Shown in pieces: positions 26,252 through 34,008 of a stretch of DNA of 64,000 bases. Below the pieces are notes generated by a model. The model ran no database searches. It was given only the letters and a program-made list of their open reading frames with translations, and was not told the origin of the DNA. Numbering within the stretch: the first letter of the stretch is position 1; the number at the start of each line of letters is the position of its first letter. The DNA comes from Asterias rubens (taxonomy: Eukaryota > Echinodermata > Asteroidea > Forcipulatida > Asteriidae), in NCBI RefSeq assembly GCF_902459465.1, contig NC_047062.1, forward strand, positions 4,342,501-4,406,500, read 5' to 3'. The translations under genes were made by a program, and so were the position numbers.

Positions 26252-28259
26252 CATTTCTATGGCGCTCTACAATTAACACAGCGCCTCACATGAAAAACAA
26301 AATAACATAAGTAGAAAACAAAACAAAAGAAAATTACAAGAGGCTCTCAGTGGGGAAACAAAAACGTTTTGAGAGACCGCTTGAAGATCGAAGTAGACTC
26401 TGCTTCTCTGACGTCACAAGTCAGTTGGTTCCAAAGCTTAGGAGCTGCATTGAAAAATAGATTGTCTCCAGCCGTTTTATAGGAGCGAGGAACAACCAAG
26501 CGTGTGACATCAGAAGCAGAGCGGAGCCTTTTACGGTCTTCAGAATGACCAGTATTGTAGAGGATGAAGTTTACTGTGAGGTATTTTGGTGCTTGACCAT
26601 GAAGACCATTTGTAAACATACAGGAGGATTTTGTATTTGATTCTTTCTCATACTGGCAGCCAGTGAAGAGATCTCAGCAGGTCAGAGGAATGTTGTTCTC
26701 TGCCACAGGCAAACACAAGACGAGCAGCTTTGTTCTGAAGGCGCTGTAGACGCTTGAAATCAACTTCTCTGACACCGTACAATAGTGTGTTGGCGTAGTC
26801 AATGCGAGAAAGAACCAAAGATCTGACAGCATGATGGCATGACGACTGAGTTAGAAACCTGCGAATACGCCATAAATTGCGGATATGAAAGTTAACACTC
26901 TTACATACAGAATTTATGTGACTGGTCATGGAGAGGGATGAGTCGAGATTTACACCCAAATTTTTAACAGTAGCAGAGGGGTTGGATATGTCATCTAAAT
27001 CGAGCTGGATGTTGGGAAGTGTGTTAAGAACCCTCGGAGAGGCAAACACCATAAATTCAGTTTTGGCTTGATTTAGTTTCAACCTATTACTACTCATCCA
27101 GGTGTTGATTTGGGAGATGCAAGTAGAAAGATTTCTAAGGGCACGTTGGCAATCACCTAGAACCTTGGAGTCAAACTCAGTATAAAGTTGGGGGTGTCAT
27201 CGGCATATACATGAAAATTAATATTGTGGTTTCTTATGATGTCGCCAATGGGATGAGTGTACATGATAAATCCCTGTGGTCCTATTACAGAGCCCTGTGG
27301 TATGGAGCATTTAAGAACATGGTTATCAGATACTGCATTTCTAATGGACAATTTGGTACAGCGATCATGTAGGTAAAACTGGAACCATGCAAGGGCAACA
27401 CCTGTGATACCAAAACGGGTCTCAAGCCTATCCAAAAGAATATGATGATCAATTGTATCGAAGGCTGCGGACATATCGAGTAAAACCATGAGAACAACTT
27501 TGTTTTTGTCAAGAGAATGTGAAATGTCACTTTTAACCTTGAGCAAGGCCGTTTCTGTACTGTGGTGTGCTTTATAAGCGGATTGAAATTTCTCATCAAA
27601 GTTGCTGTTGTTGACGTGGTTTATGACTTCACATGAGGCAGCCTTTTCAGTAAGTTTGGCAAGGAATTTAACATTAGAAATCGGGCGAAAGCTATTGAGT
27701 ACTACATTGCAATCCATGGTTTCTTGAGCACAGGTGTGATGATGGACTGCTTTAATGTTTCAGGGCAAACACCGGACGTGAGCGAGGCATTGACAATTCT
27801 GGTTATAACAGGTAGCAGGATGGGTAGACACTCTTTGATTAGCCATAACGGAATAGTGTCAAGTGAGCAGGTTTTGTTGGTGATGGACTTAAAAGTAGGC
27901 ATAATTAAAACATAAACAAACAAACAAACAAACTTAGTTACAGTCAACATTTAAAAAAAGTATACTACAAATAGTACAAACACAAACAATGTGTTGGTTT
28001 TCTTTTAAGGGAACATGCAAAGAGTAGAGGAGAACTACAAACGTTCAAGTTACTGCTACATCTATGTCCAAGCTTGGAGGAAAGAACACAGTTTTACCAA
28101 AATTTGACAAGACGCATTGCTGTCACTTGTTAAACAGTCGACAGTCAACTTCTCCACATTGCAGGGAAGGGTCACTCCATATTCTGTTGTGTTGACATGA
28201 AATTTAGGGCTCAGCACACCCGGTTTTATCGACAACTTTTCCAAATCAGCATTGTCCAT
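8731..28259 (-). CDS. Uncharacterised cadherin-like / U-box / TRAF-zinc-finger / TPR protein, 19 exons
   Basis: Exons (minus, 5' to 3'): 28098-28259, 25511-25715, 24773-24939, 23663-23960, 22990-23075, 22212-22247, 21586-21688, 20743-20918, 19623-19856, 18886-19094, 17653-17790, 16323-16463, 15409-15637, 13804-14008, 12777-13043, 12273-12473, 11086-11237, 9759-9975, 8731-8870. The joined frame encodes about 1121 aa. The ATG has a good context and an in-frame TGA seven codons upstream (28278-28280). Domains: two cadherin-like beta-sandwich units (about 4-90 and 93-187); a U-box (about 204-268, FECPITLAPLYRPVSI, HVFSEPIIDELTK, QDPLDATPLDPEWK); a TRAF/SIAH-like finger (CPYSFLGC ... HVKSC, 271-296); TPR-like helices (about 360-410 and 500-600, e.g. 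NVHVGRLLLLQGKPDEALIR); an Ala/Arg/Gly/Pro linker (about 800-950); and a helical C-terminus ending FFKFKMWL. U-box plus TRAF finger suggests an E3 ubiquitin ligase with TPR substrate or partner binding; that role is inference. Exon 6 needs a weak donor (AAG|gttttg) to keep phase. No signal peptide, so the cadherin-like folds are probably intracellular. Confidence 0.85.
9461..9750. mobile_element. hAT-like MITE with 33-bp perfect terminal inverted repeats
   Basis: The ends are perfect inverted repeats of 33 bp beginning CATAGAGTTATATATAAGAA and continuing ACTAGAGGGCGCAC. They are flanked by identical 8-bp direct repeats ATTCTTAC (9453-9460 and 9751-9758), the target-site duplication expected for hAT-superfamily elements. 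The interior (about 290 bp in total) has no ORF. On the gene strand the duplicated octamer is GTAAGAAT, the splice donor of exon 18 of the U-box/TPR gene. Confidence 0.9.
10341..10696. mobile_element. MITE family A, full length
   Basis: TTAA-flanked element of about 350 bp with termini AGGCAGTGGACACTATTGG / CCAATAGTGTCCAGTGTCT and a central hairpin around GACCTCAGATTTAGAATTTG. It lies in the intron between exons 17 and 18 of the U-box/TPR gene. Confidence 0.88.
11352..11730. mobile_element. MITE family A, full length
   Basis: AAAGGCAGTGGACACTATTA to CATAGTGTCCATTGTCTTTAA; same body as the 10.3-kb copy, only 0.65 kb away in the same orientation on the other side of exon 17. Confidence 0.88.
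11993..12180 (+). mobile_element. tRNA-like SINE, family S2
   Basis: GTCAAGTGGTTAGACTGCAG and GTGGGTTTGAATCCC heads; body GATTTGTGCAACTCATAATT is repeated at 12570-12690 on the other side of exon 16. Confidence 0.7.
12777..13043 (-). repeat. Coding minisatellite in exon 15 (Ala-Arg-Gly-Pro linker)
   Basis: Within exon 15 of the U-box/TPR gene an 18-bp unit (plus strand CTTGCTGCAGGTGCACCC) is repeated about four times at 12843-12912, giving AARGAP hexapeptides, with degenerate copies on both sides. Exon 16 (12273-12473) continues with ARGGAA-type repeats and then a Lys/Ala/Pro stretch resembling histone H1 tails. The exon opens with WWQNKLKEEEAKKAAAEKAK, a charged helix. Unit length is a multiple of three, so copy number can vary without a frameshift. 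Confidence 0.85.
13562..13710. mobile_element. Short inverted-repeat element
   Basis: AATAAAAGAGTAGCGACTCA ... GTCGCTACCCTTTTATT with inner arms GTTTTACACGGCCGTTAAAG-like and GGTTTTAAACGGCCATTTAA; a hairpin of about 145 bp with no coding capacity. Confidence 0.75.
14035..14225 (+). mobile_element. tRNA-derived SINE, family S1
   Basis: A pol III B-box GGTTCGAATCCC preceded by an A-box-like stretch and CACTGCTCTAGAATTGCAAA, then the S1 body (CACAGAACTCGGTAAAGTAC, GATGCAAATTAAAAGTCACC). It lies just 5' (genomic right) of exon 14 of the U-box/TPR gene. Confidence 0.8.
14363..14660. mobile_element. Inverted-repeat element with A/T-rich centre
   Basis: Arms TGACGTCAATCGAGGCAGAC (about 14388-14407) and GTCTGCCTCGATTGACGTCA (about 14627-14646) flank matched segments (AAGTCGTGAGTTTGTACGTT / complementary-like) and an A15 tract. 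About 290 bp. Confidence 0.8.
15040..15405 (+). mobile_element. tRNA-headed SINE, family S3, ending at an exon donor
   Basis: Head GTAGCCTAGTGCACCAAGC with B box GGTTCAAGTCCCG, body (TTGGCAAGACACCTGACC, GAGCGCTTCGAGATGCCC) and tail ATTATTATTAAATAATA that reaches the donor of exon 15409-15637. Confidence 0.75.
15745..15915 (+). mobile_element. S1 SINE fragment
   Basis: Body only: CACAGGACTCAGGAAAGTCA ... GGTGTATGGGTAAAAACCAA ... CCCCGATGCAACTTTAACAT; the tRNA head is lost. Confidence 0.7.
16635..17090 (-). mobile_element. LINE 3'-end fragment
   Basis: The minus-strand frame 17071-16751 encodes the C-terminal part of a LINE ORF2 (LLYIYKALNDLSPVYLKDCI, LWNTLPNTIRSSQTVSAFKR), followed by a short 3' UTR (TATATAGCGCAATTCC) and AAT repeats at 16648. 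It lies in an intron of the U-box/TPR gene. Confidence 0.85.
18488..18849. mobile_element. MITE family B copy 1
   Basis: TTAA-flanked, termini AGCCATTGGACACTTTCAGT / CCGAAAGTGTCCAATGGCT, about 360 bp. It shares the 3' portion TTTTCACAGGTTTGTTATTTTA with family A, but the rest of the interior differs (ACACATGTCATGACACGGCG). It ends 36 bp before exon 10 of the U-box/TPR gene. Confidence 0.88.
20955..21290 (+). mobile_element. tRNA-headed SINE, family S4
   Basis: B-box-like GGGTTTGAATCCTGGTC, then TTGAACAAGGCACTTGTTCA and the diagnostic GATGATACCCAAGCCTACAT and GTTTCAGCCCAAGGAGTAGG. Related fragments are at 19925-20080 (plus) and 49160-49440 (minus). Confidence 0.75.
21733..21930. mobile_element. 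MITE family A, internally deleted
   Basis: Both ends resemble family A (AAGACACTTGACACTTTGG and ACCAATAGTGTCCAGTG), but the interior is reduced to about 200 bp. Confidence 0.65.
21985..22112 (+). mobile_element. tRNA(Ser/Leu)-headed SINE, family S3
   Basis: CATGGCCGAGTGGTCAAACG (A box) and GTGGGTTCAAGTCCCTG (B box), then TTGTGTCCTTAGGCAAGACA typical of the family body. It is not a functional tRNA because the stems do not close. Confidence 0.75.
23170..23520 (-). mobile_element. tRNA-like SINE, family S5
   Basis: The minus strand has GATAGCTCAGTTGGTAGAGT (a good A box) and GGTCAAAGGTTCAACTC (B box), but anticodon and T stems do not pair, so it is a SINE head, not a tRNA. Related pieces: 42350-42610 and 61345-61445 (lefty intron 3). 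Confidence 0.65.
24055..24330 (+). mobile_element. LINE 3' UTR fragment
   Basis: The 3'-terminal sequence TTGCGCTTTATAAATTTCTC followed by TTATTATTATT matches the class of LINE ends seen at 16.7 and 26.3 kb in reverse. No coding part retained. A similar short end is at 24635-24680. Confidence 0.5.
25085..25445 (+). mobile_element. tRNA(Ser/Leu)-headed SINE, family S3, longer copy
   Basis: CATGGCCGAGCGGTTTAGAG and GGTTTGAATTCCAGCC, then the body to GTAAAGCACATTGATATG with a LINE-like (ATA)n end. Located next to exon 2 of the U-box/TPR gene. Confidence 0.75.
25888..26109 (+). pseudogene. C-terminal fragment of a retrotransposon polyprotein
   Basis: The plus-strand frame reads EGDGEKYQDLARELRKSW, VVPVVVGALGTIPKALGKHL and ends LLQKAVLLGTARILRKTLQI stop. 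This pattern closes the ORF of reverse-transcriptase elements common in marine invertebrates. Upstream homology (VPGDIRVASKE) is in another frame, so it is decayed. It is opposite in strand to the adjacent LINE. Confidence 0.75.
26196..26250. repeat. (AAT)n microsatellite
   Basis: About 18 uninterrupted AAT units forming the tail of the adjacent LINE. Confidence 0.9.
26199..27950 (-). mobile_element. 5'-truncated CR1/L2-like LINE with reverse transcriptase
   Basis: Minus-strand reading in three frames shows LINE ORF2 pieces in order: TNKTCSLDTIPLWLIKEC ... ITPVLKK (27860-27705); FRPISNVKFLAKLTEK ... LLDMSAAFDTIDHHILLDRL ... SIPQGSVIGP ... VYADD (27700-27160); then LKLNQAKTEFMVFASP, RIDYANTLLYGV, RSLHWLPV (27097-26648); and AAPKLWNQL ... 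FKRSLKTFL (26619-26347). The YADD box is intact, but frameshifts near 27710 and 27140 and one after LHWLPV disable it. It ends in an (AAT)n tail at 26196-26250. It lies in intron 1 of the U-box/TPR gene, same strand. Confidence 0.9.
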
Positions 28260-28568
28260 TTTTGCAGTTGAATAATGTCACTTGGTTGTCAGTAGTTACT
28301 TGACACTTTCACAGGGAAGGGTGGGCGCTCTCGATCTTCAGCACTACTTTTGACTTCAGTCTAGTCTTTGAGTGTTGATCATTTTTTATGATCATGAGTC
28401 GAGTGTGGCGTCCTTAGCAGCGACTGGTCGTATGCTGAGCTCTTGAGGGCGGTACAACTTCAATAAAAAAAAGTCAAACGTTTTGGGAAAAACAGAGTTC
28501 ATCATTTTGCGTTTTTTTAAAGTCTCCAATTACTTCATATTTACTGTAAAAGAGGCAAATCAGAAACC
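28260..28568. promoter_or_regulatory. Head-to-head intergenic region (candidate bidirectional promoter)
   Basis: The ATG of the minus-strand U-box/TPR gene (28259) and the sde2 ATG (28569) are separated by only about 309 bp, so both transcripts must start within or near this interval unless a 5' exon lies farther away. No TATA box is evident. The segment carries a near-palindrome TTTTTTATGATCATGAGTCG around 28382 and CG-containing stretches (GAGGGCGGTAC). Shared promoter function is inferred from spacing alone. Confidence 0.6.
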
Positions 28569-31500
28569 ATGTCTGTGTTTGTGAGAACATTTAGAGGTAA
28601 CACGCTGTGTCTTGATCCAGATGTTTGCTGTAACAGTGGAGAAAATCTGAAGAGAAAAATATGCGAATTAGAGGTATCAATGTAATTGTAAAAACGTATG
28701 ACGCATTAGTTAGACAGCATTGCGCAGAGCATGTAGATTGTACACATGAAGGTGCATTTCTTCGGTGTTTTTTGCGCAATTGATTTCAAGCCCAGTTTTG
28801 CGCAAAGTAACTTTTTTAATTGTAATGTTTAGTAATGTGGTTCTTTAAGTTTATATAGCCTACCTAAAGTTTATAAGTAATATTAAATATAAAAAGTGAA
28901 ACTGAAACTGAAAGAATTGTTTATAATGTGAATGTCATTTTAAGATAACTATTTTGAGTATAATTTAATAGTAATAATGAATAGTCAATGCGAACATGGC
29001 TTAATCTTAAGACTAGAACTTAGAAGGGAAAAGTTTCCGTATGGCGCCACCACTGGATAACTTTCCGTATGGCGCCACCACTTTTTCACTCATATTTACA
29101 GAAAGGGATATCTCATTGAGGTAAATTAAATACTATATTATTTCATATCGAATGAAAAAGTGGTGGCGCCATACGGAAACTTTTCCCCACCACTTTTTCA
29201 ATCGATATGAAATAATATAGTATCTAATTTACCTCAATAAGATATCCCTTTTTGTGTAAAAATGAGTGAAAAAGTGGTGGCGCCATACGGAAAGTTATCC
29301 CTTAGATTAGAAGGCCTAAGCCGTGTTTGCATTGAATATTCATTAACTTATCGCCACAAATTGTTTTAAACTTACTGGTATTATTAATGATTAAGCTGTA
29401 AAAGTCAAAGTGCGAACAGCCGGTAACATAGCGGGGTGGTAAGTTACCGCCACGGCGCTGTTAACTTTAAAACAGGCCAATTTGAGCCACGGTAACTAAA
29501 CAATGAATATTTACTTTACAGGGACAAGAAGTCCAATGCGAACACACCATTCTGGTAACTTAACAATACTGTCATGTGACTATATAAAAGGTCTGCTGAT
29601 GTTTGAACTACTGACTTTTATCGTGTGCCATCTGCGCTTCTCCGGAAATTCAGGTTAAAAGCTTACTGCGTATGCCGGGCTCATAAGTAACCAGACCCAA
29701 AAGTCCAATTTACGAACACGGCTTTAGTCTTACCTCTTCTCAAGTCGCTAGTCTTTTGTTACTCTTTATCAAAGGCATTGAACACGTTTGGTAATTGTCA
29801 AAGACCAGTGTTCTCACTTGGTGTATCCCAACATAAGCATTTAATAACAAGCCTGTGAAAATTGGGGCTCAAATGGTCATCAAAGATGTAAGAAAATGAT
29901 GAAAGAAAAAACACCTTTGTTGGACGAATTTGTGAGCTTTCAGATAGAAATAAAAGACTTCTGGCTAGAAGTCTTATAAATTTTAGTGAGAAATTACCTC
30001 TTTCTTTAGAGGGAGTCGTTTCCCACTAAGTTTTATACTATTAACAGCTGTGCAATGCTCGTTACCAAGTCAGTTCATATTTATTTTGAGTAATGACCAA
30101 AGTGTACCTTCCCTTTAACTTTGTTTTTTAAAAGTTATTCTAAACTTTTTGTAGGCCCCCAATTGTTTTTATTTTGGTAATGTTATTTATTGCAATTGCA
30201 AGGTTGTTTCCCTGTTGATCGGACCTTCTCTTGAAGACTTGGGTAAAAAACTTCTTGTTGAAGATTGCACTTACAATGAATTTAAAAAATATTTGTTTGG
30301 TTTTCCATTTTGTAGGGAATCCCTTCTCCGTTCTTGCATCTTTATCATCAAGGGCAAAGAGTTTGCAATGACGACATCATTGTACCAGGAGCAAACTATC
30401 AAGCACTGCTATGTCTCAATGGTGGCAAAGGAGGTAAGATCTATGACACTCAGTAATTCTGGTGAGGCTGCATATTCCTCATATTTAACCCAGGGCTTTA
30501 TCCTTGCACCAAACATTGTGGCCGGGAACTACCCCACGAGGCACAATAGACCATGGTAAATTATTAATCAACCTTTCGGCCCAATTTCATGCTCTGTTTT
30601 AAAAGCAAATAAAAATACTGCTTTGCTAAGAATGGGTGGTTTGTACCAGGTCATTCTTGTAAAGGTGAGGCAATGTTTTTAGAGGGCATCTTCTAAGAGG
30701 TAAATATTAATTTGTACCGAAATAAATCACAGGGCATCAGAGCAATGACCAGGGGCAGGGAGGCAATTGCCTCCACTGGCTCTGTGAAGTATCAGACCTG
30801 CTGTACTGTAGGCCTACCATTTATAAACCTGAAAGAAAAAACAAGTTTGGATCTTTGGACAGCCGCTGGACAGATGAACACCAATAGACCCCTTGCATTG
30901 GCTGCCATCGCTGAGGTCAAACAATGGAAATGTGGAAGTGCGTACGCGCCACGCACAACTCTGAACCAATGATAGGTCTTCATTTGATCTCGGTGAGGGC
31001 GCTGGTTGAGGGCTCTGTGGAATTATGTGTTAAGAGCTAAATAGTTTGATTTGATGTTTCAGGGTTTGGATCCATGTTGCGGATGATTGGAGCACAGATT
31101 GATAAGACGACCAACCACGACGCATGTCGAGATCTCAGTGGGCGGAGAATGAGGGACGTGAACAATGAAAAGAAGTGAGTTGTGTACAGGGTTTGCCCTT
31201 AAAGTTTTTAGTCTCTAGCCAGCAGTCCTGTTAGTTTGTCATTTCACTAGTCTGCCAGCTTTTTCAATAGTCCATATTTCAAATAAAATAGGGATGCTTT
31301 CAATATTGAACATTGAATGTCTGTGACCTTGGAGTCATTATCGCAAGCACCTCACCTTCAACGAACACATCAAAAATATCTATTCATTCTGAGAGTGGCA
31401 CAATGCCTTGAATTTTTTTTTTTGAGACGACTGTGATCTAAATCAAGATGTGTTATTTTAGCCTTTATTTGAATTCAACGACAATGTCTGGATGTTATTA

Positions 31501-34008
31501 TTGTAATCCAGCCATGCATCTGAATTGTTAAAAGGTTGAGCGACTGGATTGGCAAGAAAGCTGAGATGGAAGAGGAGAGAAAGCAGAAACGAGAAGAGAA
31601 GTTGGAGAGACTGAGACATCAACCCAGACACATCTTCGTTGACCCTAAGTATGATCAGCAGAAGAAAGAGGTGGTGGACAATCTGGATGATGCCATATCA
31701 CAAGGTAAGAGCAAAAGAGGTAATCGCTCCATAAAGCCTTTCACTTTTGACATTTAAGACTTTCCTCTTCCCAAGATCTGTAACAAAGAAATCCATGTTC
31801 CAAGCATTCACCAGAACAAGTATTGGCATTGGTGAGATGTCTGTAGGTGAATTGATGCCTTGATGTCAGATTGGGGGGTGGGGGGGTTCCAAGCTTCGGC
31901 CTTAATCAACAAGTTGTGGCCTTGGTTGATATTTTCCTTTACTGTTGTAATTTATCACTCAGGCATCCAAGCTTCCGCCTCTGTCGACACCGGTGCCTCA
32001 ACATCAGGAACAAGGGCTACCAAGAGGAAAGCACAAACCTCCACTAGAGGCAGCAAGAGGTCTACTACCCTATGGTTAGTGTGTGGGTTGATAGTAATGT
32101 GCCAACAGTAAACACTAACAATGATGATGCTGTGCATGGCACTGGGTTAATATGGGTTCGGTTTACATCCAAAAGTGTACCCATTGCTCTAAGATTGAAC
32201 ACAAACAAGAAATGTAATTATAATTATAAGACAACTATGATCAGTTAAAAAAAAGATTGCATTATAAAAGGCACCATATGCAAGAAACAATATTCTCATT
32301 ACACTTTTAAAAAGTTTGTACTAAACCATTTCTTCAGACACGACCTTAATTCAGGTTTGGGTAGTAGATTTAAGGCCTGGTCACACAGGCCCCGATAACG
32401 AGAACGAAAACGAGAACAATAAAAATGCACGCTCGCGATTGGTTGAATTGCTCCCAGCAGAATACGCCCACGCTCATTCAACCTATCGAGGGCGTGCATT
32501 TTTATCTTTCTCGTTTTCGTTCTTGTTATCGGGGCCTGTGTGACCAGGCCTTTAGTCTCTTAATCTAAGAAGAAAAACAAATTAGCCTGGTCTAGTTTTT
32601 TTCAGAAGACTGAAGATAGTGACTAAGTTATACTTTGTCAAATTTCACATTCATCTCTTCCAGCCTGGTGAGCATTTGCTGAACCTTTCGTTCAAACTGG
32701 ACTTTATACAACAATCCAATGCAGAATGGAGACATCAGAAAGAAATTTTCAGGCATCTCTTTATCTTGCCTCGGTGGACAAACTTCCCTAATCGCTTACT
32801 TTTGTGTGTGTATTGATTTGTTTTTCAGGATGGGAATAGAAGGAAGCGAGAGCGAAGAAAGCGATGACGAGGAGAGAGCAATGGAGGCTTCTTCAGACCC
32901 AAGCAACGTATCAACGAGCAGTCGTGATGAGAGAGACAGCCCATCAAGTACCTCGGACCAAGAGGCACTGCCCGACCCTCAGCCTAGTACTAGTAGGATT
33001 GATGTACAGGCATCAGAGGATTGCAAAGGAAGTAGTTCAACAGAAGCTAAGCATCCTTTATTGGCTGCTCTTCCCGTGCCAGGGGAAGATAGCAGTGGAA
33101 GTGGAGGTGACGGTAGTAACAAGTCAACAGATAATGTAAGTGCAGATTATTGCAGTATTGTCAATGCTTCTCATGCCCGGAAATTCATCCTAGAGAGAGG
33201 GCAAGGCCATTTTCATTTTGCAAAGGGCACTTGCACTGGAAAATCTTAAAGTCAATGGGAAACTTTTGAAGGGGCACCAATGCCAAGACCAGGGGCAACC
33301 TCCGTGTACTTCCAGGCCTGACTTCTATTTCAGCAATCAGACTGCCTGAAATTATTCTGGTTAGCCAATCCATGGGTAATGGACAAAGTCAATAATTTTG
33401 AGCATTATTTTGTTCAATATGGTTTTAGCTGTTCAAGTATGTCTCATTCACATTACAGGTATGGGATTGTTTCACAGTACATATAGAAATTTTCATGCTA
33501 CGAGCTCTAAGTTTTCGAGAAGCATTTTGTAGAAGGAAAGATTTTCTTTGTGATAGTGATACACAGAAAAGCCTCTCATCCTTAGTTGTTAATATGTTTT
33601 GTCTTGGTACTTATTCCGATTGATTTGTTTTTTTAGTTTTACATTTGACATCTTTTACAGCTCTTTATTTTATCTAACATACAGCTCTTTATTTTATCTA
33701 ACATGAACTTTGGGTGCATTGTTTTAATTCTCTGATCCTGGCTCATAAATTTTTATCTCAAAATTTATGATAATTCTTTGCAGGAGAATGGACCATTGGA
33801 CTTGGAGAACTTCTCGTCAGTAGCGGAGTTAGAATCAGTCGGGTTAGACAGCCTGAAGTCAGCTCTCATGGCTCTAGGAATGAAGTGTGGTGGTACCTTA
33901 CAGCAGAGGGCAGAGAGATTGTTCCTAGTGAAGGGCGTCAAACAGGAAATGATTGACCCAAGCCTGTTGGCAAAGCCAAGCAAAGGGAAGAAGTCAAAAG
34001 GAAAGTAG
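28569..34008 (+). CDS. sde2: SDE2, replication stress regulator / telomere maintenance homologue
   Basis: SDE2 carries an N-terminal ubiquitin-like fold that is cleaved after a diglycine and, in vertebrates, acts in the PCNA-dependent replication stress response and in pre-mRNA splicing. Exons: 28569-28673, 30316-30433, 31063-31174, 31535-31704, 31963-32074, 32829-33135, 33784-34008; all GT/AG and phase-consistent, giving 382 aa. The UBL (1-72) starts [15 protein letters not shown] and ends LNGGKGGFGS, so the processing site is after Gly72, matching the family GG-KGG. The conserved core [15 protein letters not shown] / [17 protein letters not shown] follows, then a charged helix ([20 protein letters not shown]), an acidic Ser/Glu region beginning [16 protein letters not shown] (near 230) and a C-terminal SAP-like domain (about 312-358, [34 protein letters not shown]) ending in a Lys tail. 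Exon 1 was found by phase and UBL similarity. Length is slightly below human (about 451 aa) because the acidic middle is shorter. Confidence 0.95.
29033..29305. mobile_element. Nested palindromic element in sde2 intron 1
   Basis: The unit CTTTCCGTATGGCGCCACCA occurs four times, twice on each strand, and each arm contains GATATCTCATTGAGGTAAAT-like and CTATATTATTTCATATCG segments. The whole 270 bp is nearly a perfect hairpin made of two smaller hairpins. No ORF. Confidence 0.88.
29771..30118. mobile_element. MITE family A, divergent
   Basis: Starts AAAGGCATTGAACACGTTTGG and ends GACCAAAGTGTACCTTCCC; internal words (GTGTATCCCAACATAAGCAT) match other family A copies. It lies in sde2 intron 1, ending about 200 bp before exon 2. 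Confidence 0.7.
32372..32552. mobile_element. Harbinger-like MITE, 45-bp terminal inverted repeats
   Basis: About 181 bp, ends AAGGCCTGGTCACACAGGCC and complement, with one mismatch over about 45 bp. A TTA trinucleotide flanks each side, the target duplication typical of PIF/Harbinger elements. It lies in sde2 intron 5. Confidence 0.85.
33185..33375. repeat. Degenerate dispersed repeat (GGCAAGGCCATT family)
   Basis: GGGCAAGGCCATTTTCATTT ... CTTTTGAAGGGGCACCAATG. Related copies are at 1283-1395, 5235-5375 (reverse), 36295-36475, 47535-47660 and 50560-50705. Non-coding. Confidence 0.6.

Noticed and set aside
30215-30559. Plus-strand ORF overlapping sde2 exon 2
   Set aside because: The frame differs from the UBL frame; the real exon is 30316-30433 and the ORF starts in intron 1.
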